Assembly: GCA_964509475.1 (NCBI GenBank)
Contig: CAZDXJ010000018.1
Coordinates: 1-34,970, forward strand
DNA length: 34,970 bases
Reading direction: 5' to 3'
DNA from: CAZDXJ01 sp964509475
GTDB taxonomy: Bacteria; Pseudomonadota; Gammaproteobacteria; Methylococcales; Methylomonadaceae
The notes beneath the pieces are model-generated. The model searched no databases. It was not told where the DNA came from and saw only the letters and a program-made list of their open reading frames with translations. A program made the translations under genes and the position numbers. Shown here piece by piece: positions 14,928 through 22,946 of this stretch (positions within the stretch are counted from its first letter, which is position 1; each line of letters begins with the position of its first letter).

Positions 14928-15833
14928 TTACACCAAGGCGCGGGCTCTTTTGAAAGCCTCCCGAAAATCCAGATAGACGGGTTGTTCGGATTCCAGGGTG
15001 AATTTTAACAGTGCTTGTTGCAGTTTGTATTTTATATTGCCAACCGCTAACGCGCCGACACCAACCGCGTCCGTCCCCTCGACCGCATATTGCAAGGGGG
15101 CGCCGTTATCCATCCGCTGTATGCCTTCTATGCCGAGGGGCGGAACCGCATTGACATCACCGGCGACTTTGAGTTTATCGCCATCGGCGAGAATATCGGC
15201 ATTCAAAACCTGGATACCGGCTTTGGCGGTGCAAAAAATAATATCGGCTCTTGATACCAGCCGGGCTTTATCGGCATCGGAACTGGCGTAAGTTCCACGC
15301 AGATCACAATTGAACAGGCGGTTATAGGTTTCGCTGACTTCCAAAGCGGTATCAATGCTGAGATGATCAACCAGTTTGGTTTCGGCGCCGGCCAAGGCGG
15401 CGATAATGCCGGTGGCGGTGCCCACCGGGCCTGTACCGCCGAAAACCACGGCGCAACAATCTTTTAATTCCTTGCCGTGTTTGTCCTGTAATTGTTTTTC
15501 GACACAAGCGACCAGTGCCGCCGCAGTCGTGAAGGCGCCGCTGGGATCGGCCAGAACGGAAACCTGAAAAGGTGGTACCATGGCCTGTTGACAAGCTGCC
15601 AGCATATCGATAGCCAGCTTCAGATCACGGCCGCCGATATAAATTGCCGTTTGTTTGACACCGGCCGGACCCCGGGAAAAAATGGCATCCTGGGTCAAGC
15701 TATAAACTTCTTCAATTTTGACCGAGCTGTGCGGTACGATAACATCAAATCCCGCATCAACCGCCATATTGACATCAAAAGGACTGTTGTGGGACATCGG
15801 GTCTAACATGTGCAGTATGCTGCGTTTGGCCAT
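14928..15833 (-). CDS. Methylene-tetrahydromethanopterin dehydrogenase paralogue (MtdB/MtdC type)
   Basis: The 301-residue protein belongs to the NAD(P)-dependent methylene-H4MPT dehydrogenases, which oxidise methylene-H4MPT to methenyl-H4MPT in formaldehyde oxidation by methylotrophs. The N-terminal RSILHMLDPMSHNSPFDVNM, VLADPSGAFTTAAALVA, the Rossmann-type VFGGTGPVGTATG and VAGDVNAVPPLGI support this. So does a C-terminal VGVGALAVGNIKYKLQ. An AAGGA ribosome site lies 8 bases before the ATG. It is the second gene of a tandem pair with a clear paralogue 26 bp upstream. Many methylotrophs carry an MtdB and an MtdC. Which gene is which cannot be settled by eye; this one is the more divergent in its C-terminal part and could be MtdC. 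Confidence 0.88.
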   Translation of the reverse strand: MAKRSILHMLDPMSHNSPFDVNMAVDAGFDVIVPHSSVKIEEVYSLTQDAIFSRGPAGVKQTAIYIGGRDLKLAIDMLAACQQAMVPPFQVSVLADPSGAFTTAAALVACVEKQLQDKHGKELKDCCAVVFGGTGPVGTATGIIAALAGAETKLVDHLSIDTALEVSETYNRLFNCDLRGTYASSDADKARLVSRADIIFCTAKAGIQVLNADILADGDKLKVAGDVNAVPPLGIEGIQRMDNGAPLQYAVEGTDAVGVGALAVGNIKYKLQQALLKFTLESEQPVYLDFREAFKRARALV

Positions 15834-15859
15834 GAAACGTTTCCTTGAGCGTGAATGAC

Positions 15860-16777
15860 TTACAGGCTTTCTTTGATAAAGTCCCGGGCAACCTGGAAGG
15901 CTTGTTCAAAATGCAGGTAGACGGGTTTTTCCCGTTCTTCCGATTCACGCATCAGAATCAACAAGCGGTTTTGGGTTTGGTATTTGATGTTGCCGATAGC
16001 TAAAGCGCCAATACCAACTGCACCGCTGTTGGATCCGGCAATGGGCGTGCCGTCATGAAAGGCATCGATTCCGGCAATACCGGCCGGGGGGACGGCATTG
16101 ACATCGGCGGCGACTTTGAGTCTGGGCGCATTGGCAACCTGTTCGGAACTTAACAGCTGGATACCGGCCGCACCGGTTGCAAAAACCACATCGATATCTT
16201 GCAGAAAACGGTCTTTATCGGCATCGGCACCGGCCAGTATGTTGATTTCATTTTGGCCAAACTCACGATTACACAGATCGGCGATACGTTGCGCTTTTTC
16301 CAATTGACGGCCAATAATGCGAACCTTGGCGCCCGCTTTTGCACAGATTACCGCAGCGGCCTGGCCCACGGGCCCGGTGCCACCCAGGCATAATATATTC
16401 TGTCCGGCCAAACCGGTATCGAAATGTTTCTGCAATTCGCGCTCGGCGGCGGCGACCATACCGGCAGCGGTCGTAAAGGCGCCGCTGGGATCGGCAAAAA
16501 CGGACACTTCAAAAGGAGGAACCATCGATTCCCGGGCGATTTTCAACATATCCATGGCTTGTTGGGTATCGCGCCCACCGATAAATAGGCCGGTTCGTTT
16601 CAGACCGGTTTTGCTGCGTGAAAAAATGGCGTCCTGCACCAATCCCTTGACTTCATCGGGTTCGACATTCAGATAAGGAACGGCGGAAACCCAACCGGCG
16701 TCAAGCGCCATATTGACATCAAATGGACTCAGGTTTTTAGCCGTGGTGAGCATATGTAAAATAAATGGTTTTTCCAT
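15860..16777 (-). CDS. mtdB: Methylene-tetrahydromethanopterin dehydrogenase, MtdB-like
   Basis: The 305-residue protein is a paralogue of the next gene downstream and of methylotroph MtdB. Shared family segments are FILHMLTTAKNLSPFDVNMA, VQDAIFSRS, GLFIGGRD, FADPSGAFTTAAGMVA, the dinucleotide-binding CLGGTGPVGQAAA, and VAADVNAVPPAGIAGID. The C-terminal VGIGALAIGNIKYQTQNRLL is closest to MtdB as I recall it. It acts in the cytoplasmic H4MPT-linked C1 oxidation branch. The frame is open to 16828, but the ATG at 16777 has a GAGGA ribosome site and matches the family N-terminus. It is divergent from the 5-formyltetrahydrofolate cyclo-ligase gene, so the two cofactor-linked C1 genes share an upstream region. 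Cofactor preference is not determined. Confidence 0.88.
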   Translation of the reverse strand: MEKPFILHMLTTAKNLSPFDVNMALDAGWVSAVPYLNVEPDEVKGLVQDAIFSRSKTGLKRTGLFIGGRDTQQAMDMLKIARESMVPPFEVSVFADPSGAFTTAAGMVAAAERELQKHFDTGLAGQNILCLGGTGPVGQAAAVICAKAGAKVRIIGRQLEKAQRIADLCNREFGQNEINILAGADADKDRFLQDIDVVFATGAAGIQLLSSEQVANAPRLKVAADVNAVPPAGIAGIDAFHDGTPIAGSNSGAVGIGALAIGNIKYQTQNRLLILMRESEEREKPVYLHFEQAFQVARDFIKESL

Positions 16778-16913
16778 GATTTCCTCTATTGATTTTTTAT
16801 CAAGGCGCGAATTGAACAATTTGGGCATTCTAGCAAAATCACGGCATCATTTCATTTCAATATTTACCGATAGCGTGTATCATTCCAAAAATTTTGTATT
16901 GGATATTGAAAGG

Positions 16914-17507
16914 ATGAGCGATTTGAAAGCCCGGTTGCGCCGTTTGGCTTACAGCCGGCGCAATGCGCAGCCAAACCGGGAGATGTGCAGCCGGGCTATC
17001 GGCCGGCGTTTATTCGGGCTTCCCGCATACGCCAAGGCCAATACCGTGATGTGTTATGTCCATTGCCGTTCCGAGGTCTGCACCGATGTTTTGTTACAGC
17101 GGATAAGCGGCGACAAACGTTGCGTGATCCCTTATTGTACGCACGATAGCGCCGGTGAGCGGGTATTGGGATTATGGTTGTTCAAGGATTTATCCGAGCT
17201 GGTTGCCGGAACCTGGGGGATTCTGGAACCGCCACCGCCACGCTGGACGGAAACAGGCCGTTGCATCGATGTACACAGTCTGGATTTAATCGTTGTGCCC
17301 GGGGTTGCGTTCAGCCGGCAAGGGGCGCGTCTGGGTAATGGCGCAGGCTATTATGACCGGTTGTTGAACCGGGTTCGGGCCGATACGGTATTGGTCGGCC
17401 TGGCTTATGAAAGCCAACTTGTTGACGATCTGCCGATGCAGGCGCATGATGTGTTTATGGATTATGTGATCACGGAAAAAGCAGTTTATCAGGGCAAGGG
17501 CCGGTGA
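16914..17507 (+). CDS. fau: 5-formyltetrahydrofolate cyclo-ligase
   Basis: This enzyme converts 5-formyl-H4folate to 5,10-methenyl-H4folate with ATP. The 197-residue form has the family signature VVPGVAFSRQGARLGNGAGY, with GNGAGYYDR at residues 141-149. Other support is a basic N-terminus (SDLKARLRRLAYSRR) and an ending DVFMDYVITEKAVY. The open frame extends to 16713, but the ATG at 16914 gives the normal length and the SDLKxxLR start seen in homologues. The stop overlaps the GTG start of the NspC-like gene (GTGA), which implies translational coupling of a folate salvage step with a polyamine-type decarboxylase. The region upstream is shared with the divergent mtd pair. Confidence 0.92.
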   Translation: MSDLKARLRRLAYSRRNAQPNREMCSRAIGRRLFGLPAYAKANTVMCYVHCRSEVCTDVLLQRISGDKRCVIPYCTHDSAGERVLGLWLFKDLSELVAGTWGILEPPPPRWTETGRCIDVHSLDLIVVPGVAFSRQGARLGNGAGYYDRLLNRVRADTVLVGLAYESQLVDDLPMQAHDVFMDYVITEKAVYQGKGR

Positions 17508-18658
17508 TCGATTCGATTCATCCAATAGTCCAATTGAAGCAAGAACTGCCCTCGACGCCGGCATTTGTACTCGACCGGCGGTCGGTACGGGCCGGATTTC
17601 GGCAATTGCAGGCTCTTAAAGACGAAAGTGGTTGCAAGGTTTTGTATTCGATCAAATCCCTGCCGTTGTCGGTGGTATTGCAATGGGGCAAACCCTATCT
17701 TGACGGATTTTCAGTCAGTTCTTTGTTTGAAGCGCGTCTGGCTGATGAAATCCTGGCCGGCCAGGGCAGTCTGCATTTAACCACACCGGGTTTGCAAGCG
17801 GCGCAAATGCCGGATTTGAGCCGGCTTTGCCAGTTCATCAGTTTTAACTCATTGAGCCAGTATCGAAGTCTTGCCAGCCATCTGGACAAGCGCTGTTCTG
17901 CCGGAATACGGGTCAACCCCAAACTTTCCCTTGCCGGGGACTGCCGCTACGATCCCTGCCGGCGGCATTCCAAACTGGGGGCCGGGTTGCATGAACTGAA
18001 CCGGAAAAGCTTGCCCGCAGCCATTGAGGGCATTCACTTTCATACGGTCTTTGCGTGTAAAAGTTTCGCCCCGTTATTGCAGACCGTACAATACATACAA
18101 GACCGCTTGTCAGAACTGTGGCCGGATTTGAAATGGTTAAATTTGGGGGGCGGTTATCTGTTCAATGAGATTGAAGACAAGTCCGGTTTTATCCGTTTGG
18201 TCAAGAGACTGCGTCAGGAACTTAATCTGGAGATTTATATCGAACCGGGGAATGCGCTGATCAATGCGGCCGGTTATCTGGTTGCCAGTGTCATCGATGT
18301 CTTTAGCAGTGATGGCAAGGACATTGCCGTATTGGATACGTCCGTCAACCATAATCCGGAGGTGTTTGAGTATCAGATCCGTCCGCAATTATGTGAACAT
18401 ACGGATACCGGCGGACACCGGACTATTTTGGCGGGCTGCACCTGTCTGGCCGGTGATTTGTTTGGCGAATACCGGTTCAAAAATCGTTTGCGGCCCGGGG
18501 ATCGTCTGGTATTCAGTCAAGTTGGTGCTTACAGTCTGGTCAAGGCGAACCGCTTCAATGGTCATAACCTGCCCGATATTTACAGCTATGAAACTGGCCG
18601 CTTTGATTTGTTGAAACAATATACTTACCAGGATTACCGGAACCAGTGGATGGTTTAA
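17504..18658 (+). CDS. nspC: Carboxynorspermidine/carboxyspermidine decarboxylase
   Basis: NspC is a PLP-dependent, alanine-racemase-fold decarboxylase that makes norspermidine or spermidine from the carboxylated precursor. The 384-residue protein has the PLP lysine in VLYSIKSLP (K51), the histidine-containing GIHFHTVFACKS, and the LNLGGGYLF phosphate-binding loop. The IEPGNALINAAGYLVASVID segment and the catalytic cysteine in AGCTCLAGDLFGEY (C314) also fit. The start is GTG at 17504, overlapping the previous stop. The usual partner, carboxynorspermidine dehydrogenase, is not in this window. The lysine context (SIKS rather than the ALKG seen in Vibrio and Campylobacter NspC) marks it as a divergent member, so substrate preference is open. 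Confidence 0.83.
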   Translation: MIDSIHPIVQLKQELPSTPAFVLDRRSVRAGFRQLQALKDESGCKVLYSIKSLPLSVVLQWGKPYLDGFSVSSLFEARLADEILAGQGSLHLTTPGLQAAQMPDLSRLCQFISFNSLSQYRSLASHLDKRCSAGIRVNPKLSLAGDCRYDPCRRHSKLGAGLHELNRKSLPAAIEGIHFHTVFACKSFAPLLQTVQYIQDRLSELWPDLKWLNLGGGYLFNEIEDKSGFIRLVKRLRQELNLEIYIEPGNALINAAGYLVASVIDVFSSDGKDIAVLDTSVNHNPEVFEYQIRPQLCEHTDTGGHRTILAGCTCLAGDLFGEYRFKNRLRPGDRLVFSQVGAYSLVKANRFNGHNLPDIYSYETGRFDLLKQYTYQDYRNQWMV

Positions 18659-18699
18659 AGGACTCGAATGACAATCGTTGTGTTATTGAAGGTTGAAGA

Positions 18700-19695
18700 A
18701 TGATGAAAGCTGTATTGATGACTCGGGTGGGTACACCTGAAACATTATCCTGTACTGAAGTTGATGAACCGGAAATCACCCAACCCACGCAAGTCAAAGT
18801 ACGTCTGCATGCGGCGGGCGTCAATCCAATCGACACCAAGATTCGAAAAAACGGTCTGTTTTACCCGGATGCCTGTCCGGCCATTCTGGGTTGTGACGGC
18901 GCGGGCGAGATTGTAGAACTTGGCGATCAGGTTACCGGTTTTCAAATTGGTGATGCAGTATGGTTTTGTAACGGTGGCCTGGGTCGGGAGCCGGGCAATT
19001 ACGCGGAATATACCGTGCTTGACCCGCGCTGGCTAGCGCCCAAACCCCAATCGGTAGATTATACCGAGGCTGCGGCCGCGCCTTTGGTGTTGATTACTGC
19101 TTGGGGGGCTTTATTTGGCCGCGGTGGCTTGCAGAAAGGACAAACCGTATTGATTCATGCCGGCGCCGGCGGGGTGGGTCATGTCGCCATTCAATTGGCC
19201 AGGATAGCGGGTGCCCGGGTGATTACGACCGTCAGCGATCAACAAAAAGCCCAATGGGTGTGTTCCCTGGGTGCCGATGAGATTATCCTGTATACGCAAG
19301 AGGATTTTGTCGAACGGACCCTTCAGATTACACAAGGGAAGGGAGCGGATTTGATTATCGACACCGTAGGGCCTGAAGTATTCAAAACCAGTATTGCCGC
19401 AACAGCGCATTTTGGCGCTATTGTAACCTTGCTCGATCCGGAGGCATTCGATTTTGGTGAGGCGCGTATGCGCAACCTGAAAATCGGTTTTGAATTGATG
19501 TTGACACCTATGTTGCGCGATCTGCCTGAGCATCGTGACAAACATATCGAAATTTTGCGCCAATGTGGACAATGGATGCAGCAGGGGAAATTAAAAATCC
19601 ACGTCAGTCAATGTTTGCCGCTTGAACAGGCCAGTGCGGCGCATGCACTTATCGAACAGGGCCATAGTACAGGAAAAGTGGTGCTGAACATATAA
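18700..19695 (+). CDS. Zinc-free MDR oxidoreductase, NADPH:quinone reductase-like
   Basis: The 331-residue protein belongs to the medium-chain dehydrogenase/reductase superfamily. VRLHAAGVNPIDTKIR replaces the zinc-ligand motif of alcohol dehydrogenases and is typical of quinone oxidoreductases. The NAD(P)-binding LIHAGAGGVGHVAIQLA has its glycine motif at residues 154-160, and DLIIDTVGPEVF and HSTGKVVLNI follow. It is expected to reduce quinones or enones with NADPH in the cytoplasm. The start is either of two adjacent ATGs (18700 or 18703). It lies 41 bp after the nspC stop in the same direction and may be co-transcribed, but no functional link is evident. Confidence 0.85.
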   Translation: MMKAVLMTRVGTPETLSCTEVDEPEITQPTQVKVRLHAAGVNPIDTKIRKNGLFYPDACPAILGCDGAGEIVELGDQVTGFQIGDAVWFCNGGLGREPGNYAEYTVLDPRWLAPKPQSVDYTEAAAAPLVLITAWGALFGRGGLQKGQTVLIHAGAGGVGHVAIQLARIAGARVITTVSDQQKAQWVCSLGADEIILYTQEDFVERTLQITQGKGADLIIDTVGPEVFKTSIAATAHFGAIVTLLDPEAFDFGEARMRNLKIGFELMLTPMLRDLPEHRDKHIEILRQCGQWMQQGKLKIHVSQCLPLEQASAAHALIEQGHSTGKVVLNI

Positions 19696-19759
19696 TGAAA
19701 TGTGGTAACTATGTTAGCGTATTGGTAAAGAGTCCGGTAACGGATCGGATTGTCCCCGT

Positions 19760-19833
19760 TTTGCGACAAATCAAGGCGGAAGGGCGCAGTTTACAGGGGT
19801 ACATGAGCACTTCCAACGCAGAGTTGGCGCAAA
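19760..19833. repeat. Imperfect inverted repeat in the gap before mrcB
   Basis: TTTGCGACAAATCAAGGCGG (with three more bases, to 19782) is imperfectly complementary to 19810-19833, which ends GTTGGCGCAAA, around a 27-base loop. Roughly 17 of 23 positions pair. No T tract follows. This resembles a REP- or MITE-type hairpin unit. No second copy was seen in the window. Confidence 0.45.
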
Positions 19834-19884
19834 TAAGGGGGTAAGCCGAGTCGTTATGAAATGTGTTCAACAAGCGGAAATTAG

Positions 19885-22311
19885 ATGCCAGTAAAACAAA
19901 AATCTTCTGTAAAAACCAAAGCTACTGCAAGGCCTAAACCAAAAACGAAAACCGTAAAATCGAAAACGGCGACCAAACGGCGTACAAAAAACAAAAAACA
20001 ATCCAGCAATCCGGTTGTTCTTTGGCTCAAGAAAACGGGTTTTTTCGCGTGCATTGGCGGTCTGTTCATTTTTTTGTCCTATCTCGGTTATCTGGATTAT
20101 ACCGTTCGTTATCAATTCGAAGGCAAACGCTGGTCGATACCTGCCAAGGTGTATGCCAGTCCGGTGGAATTGTACGCAGGTTACCCGATGACTCCGGGGG
20201 AGTTTGAAGCTCTGCTCAAACGCATGAATTATCACCAGGATAAACAACTGTCCACGGAAGCAACGTTTTCCATTAAAGGCCACAGCACTATTTTGCAAAC
20301 CCGGCGATTCCGGTTTTGGGATAAAGAACAGCCATCGAGTCGGCTTAAAATCGTTTTTTCCGGTGGTAGCGTGAACCGGATAATCGATTTGGATTTGGGC
20401 GAGGAAAAGGCCATAATACGCCTGGATCCCGTGCAAATAGGCAGTTTTTATCCCAGCCGTAAGGAAGATCGGATTTTGGTAAAGCTTGAAGATACGCCTG
20501 ATCTTTTGGTACAAGGTCTGTTGGCAACCGAAGACAATGATTTTTACCATCATTTCGGGGTGTCGCCCTGGGCGATCGCCCGGGCCATGTGGGCTAATTT
20601 GCGGGCCGGCGGCATTGTCCAGGGTGGCAGCACATTGACCCAGCAACTGGTGAAAAACATTTTTCTCAGTTCGGAACGCAGTTTGTGGCGCAAGCTGAAC
20701 GAGGCCTTGATGGCGTTGATTATGGATTTCCGTTTCAGCAAGGATGAAATCCTGGAAGCGTATTTGAACGAAGTGTATCTGGGCCAGGACAGGGCGCGTT
20801 CGGTACATGGTTTTGGTTTGGCCAGCCGTTTTTATTTTGGCCGTGACCTGGATGATCTGAAACCACATCAAACGGCGTTGTTGATCGCGCTAGTCAAAGG
20901 GCCTTCCTGGTATGATCCGAGACGTTCGCCGGAACGTGCCCGCAAGCGTCGCAATCTGGTTCTGGCCTTGATGCACGAGCAGGGTTATATTACCAAACGG
21001 CAATTACGCGAAGGGCAAAAACAACCTGTTGATGTCATCCCCCGGCAGCATTATGCCGTCAATCGTTATCCGGCGTTTCTTGATCTGGTACGCCGGCAAT
21101 TGCGCAGGCAGTACCCGGATGAGGCCTTGACTTCCGAGGGATTGCGGGTTTTTACCACCCTGGATACGCGGGTACAGGATGCATTGGAACGCAGTATCGA
21201 GAAAAAACTGGCTCAACTGGAAAAAAGGCCAAGGGCCAACAAACTGGAAACGGCGGCGGTCGTTACCCGGCGGGACAGTGGTGAAATTGTTGCCTTGGCG
21301 GGTGGCCGTAATCGCCGGGATGCCGGCTATAACCGGGCGGTTGATGCCCTGCGTCCGATCGGTTCCTTGATCAAACCGGTGGTTTATCTGACCGCGTTGG
21401 AGTATCCGGAGAAATACACGATTGTCACACCGGTCAACGATACCCGCATCAAGGTCAAGGCGAAAAAAGGTGAATATTGGCGGCCCAGTAACTATGATCA
21501 CAAGGAACATGGGCAAGTTACGCTGCATACGGCATTGTCGCACTCTTATAATCTAGCGACGGTGCATATTGGTATGGATATTGGCATTGCCCGCACCGCA
21601 AAAACATTGCGTAATATGGGCGTCAAACGTTCGGTCAAACTGTATCCGTCATTATTACTCGGTGCGACACTGCTGACGCCTATTGAAGTAACGCAAATGT
21701 ATCAGACCCTGGCCGGCGACGGTTTCGCGACACCGCTGCGGGCGATTCGCGCGGTTATTTCAGCACAGGGTGAATCCTTGCAGAGATATTCCTATACGGT
21801 CAGACAATCGGTTGATCCGGCGGCCACGTTCATTACCAATACGATTTTGCAGGAAGTGATGCGTTCTGGAACCGGGCGTTCGGCTTATCAATATTTTCCT
21901 TCGGATATGAATCTGGCCGGCAAAACCGGAACCACCAACGGCAATCGGGATAGCTGGTTCGCTGGTTTCAGCGGTGATTATCTGTCGGTTGTCTGGATCG
22001 GCCGCGATGATAACAAACCGGCAGGATTGACCGGTTCCAGCGGCGCTTTGCAAGTATGGATCGCCTTGATGCGGCAGATCGCTAAACAACCGGTTATATT
22101 AGCGCCGCCGGAGGATGTGGAAATGGCCTTGATTGATAAAAGGACAGGGTTGCGGGCCAATGAAAGCTGTGCCGATGCGGTTTCGTACCCGTTTATCAAA
22201 GGTTCGGCGCCAGTCCGTTGGGCACCTTGCGCGACCACAATGTATCCGGCGATACCGGATCAAATCCCCGTCAAGCGGGTGAAAAAATGGTTCGAATCCT
22301 TATTTGAATAA
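19885..22311 (+). CDS. mrcB: Bifunctional penicillin-binding protein 1B
   Basis: PBP1B polymerises and cross-links peptidoglycan in the periplasm. The 808-residue protein has a very basic Lys-rich cytoplasmic tail (residues 1-45), one membrane anchor (about 52-72), and a UB2H-like region around 85-150. The GT51 transglycosylase domain has its catalytic Glu in TEDNDFYHHFG (E216) and the hallmark GGSTLTQQLVKN. The transpeptidase domain has S494xxK497, S554xN556 and K680TG. The regulator-binding UB2H region marks it as PBP1B rather than PBP1A. The gap to lolA is only 11 bp, starting a long run of close genes that continues to hrpA. All catalytic motifs are intact. Confidence 0.95.
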   Translation: MPVKQKSSVKTKATARPKPKTKTVKSKTATKRRTKNKKQSSNPVVLWLKKTGFFACIGGLFIFLSYLGYLDYTVRYQFEGKRWSIPAKVYASPVELYAGYPMTPGEFEALLKRMNYHQDKQLSTEATFSIKGHSTILQTRRFRFWDKEQPSSRLKIVFSGGSVNRIIDLDLGEEKAIIRLDPVQIGSFYPSRKEDRILVKLEDTPDLLVQGLLATEDNDFYHHFGVSPWAIARAMWANLRAGGIVQGGSTLTQQLVKNIFLSSERSLWRKLNEALMALIMDFRFSKDEILEAYLNEVYLGQDRARSVHGFGLASRFYFGRDLDDLKPHQTALLIALVKGPSWYDPRRSPERARKRRNLVLALMHEQGYITKRQLREGQKQPVDVIPRQHYAVNRYPAFLDLVRRQLRRQYPDEALTSEGLRVFTTLDTRVQDALERSIEKKLAQLEKRPRANKLETAAVVTRRDSGEIVALAGGRNRRDAGYNRAVDALRPIGSLIKPVVYLTALEYPEKYTIVTPVNDTRIKVKAKKGEYWRPSNYDHKEHGQVTLHTALSHSYNLATVHIGMDIGIARTAKTLRNMGVKRSVKLYPSLLLGATLLTPIEVTQMYQTLAGDGFATPLRAIRAVISAQGESLQRYSYTVRQSVDPAATFITNTILQEVMRSGTGRSAYQYFPSDMNLAGKTGTTNGNRDSWFAGFSGDYLSVVWIGRDDNKPAGLTGSSGALQVWIALMRQIAKQPVILAPPEDVEMALIDKRTGLRANESCADAVSYPFIKGSAPVRWAPCATTMYPAIPDQIPVKRVKKWFESLFE

Positions 22312-22322
22312 GGGCTGAAAAA

Positions 22323-22946
22323 ATGATTAAACGACAACAATGGCTTGTGTTATTTTTACTGTTTCCATTATCGCTTATGGCCGGGGATAAACCGGTCGCC
22401 CGATTAAAAGCCTTTTTGGCTGCTTCAAAATCATTGACGGCGGAGTTTAAACAAATTTCCATCGATGAAAAAGGCAATCCGGCGCAAACCCGTTATGGTA
22501 TGTTTTATTTACAGCGGCCTGGAAAGTTCCGCTGGGATTATCAAAAACCTTTTGCCCAACAGATTGTTTCCCAAAAGGGTAAGGTCTGGTTTTATGATGC
22601 CGGCCTGGAACAGGTAACGATCAAAAAAATTGATCAATCCCTGGGGGCAACACCGGCTCTGCTGTTGAGTGGTGAAGTTGACCTGGAGGAGAATTTCACT
22701 TTGCAACAGCAAGGTATGGATGCCGGTTTGCAATGGGTGCGGTTGCAACCCAAATCCGAGCAAAGCAGTTTCAAATATGTCCTTATTGGTCTGGAAAAGG
22801 GTTTATTGTCCGGTATGGAACTGAGCGATAATTTTGGTTTTGTGACGCGCATTTATTTTTCCAATGTGCGGGTGAACGAAAAAATTGCGCCGGACATTTT
22901 TGAGTTTGTTCCGCCTGCGGGTGTGGATGTGTTTGAAGAAAAATGA
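22323..22946 (+). CDS. lolA: Outer-membrane lipoprotein carrier LolA
   Basis: LolA is the periplasmic chaperone that carries lipoproteins from LolCDE to LolB. The 207-residue precursor has a signal peptide (MIKRQQ, then a hydrophobic run, with cleavage near SLMA-GDK). The mature protein has the family's pattern: ARLKAFLAASKSLTAEFKQ, a GMFYLQRPGKFRWDYQKPF segment, and KVWFYDAGLEQVTIK. The ending, NEKIAPDIFEFVPPAGVDV, is also typical. The stop overlaps the start of rarA (ATGA), an arrangement of lolA followed by rarA that is common in gammaproteobacteria. Confidence 0.95.
   Translation: MIKRQQWLVLFLLFPLSLMAGDKPVARLKAFLAASKSLTAEFKQISIDEKGNPAQTRYGMFYLQRPGKFRWDYQKPFAQQIVSQKGKVWFYDAGLEQVTIKKIDQSLGATPALLLSGEVDLEENFTLQQQGMDAGLQWVRLQPKSEQSSFKYVLIGLEKGLLSGMELSDNFGFVTRIYFSNVRVNEKIAPDIFEFVPPAGVDVFEEK

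Noticed and set aside
16713..16913. N-terminal extension of the 5-formyltetrahydrofolate cyclo-ligase
   Set aside because: It overlaps the start of the divergent mtdB gene and adds 67 residues not found in the family.
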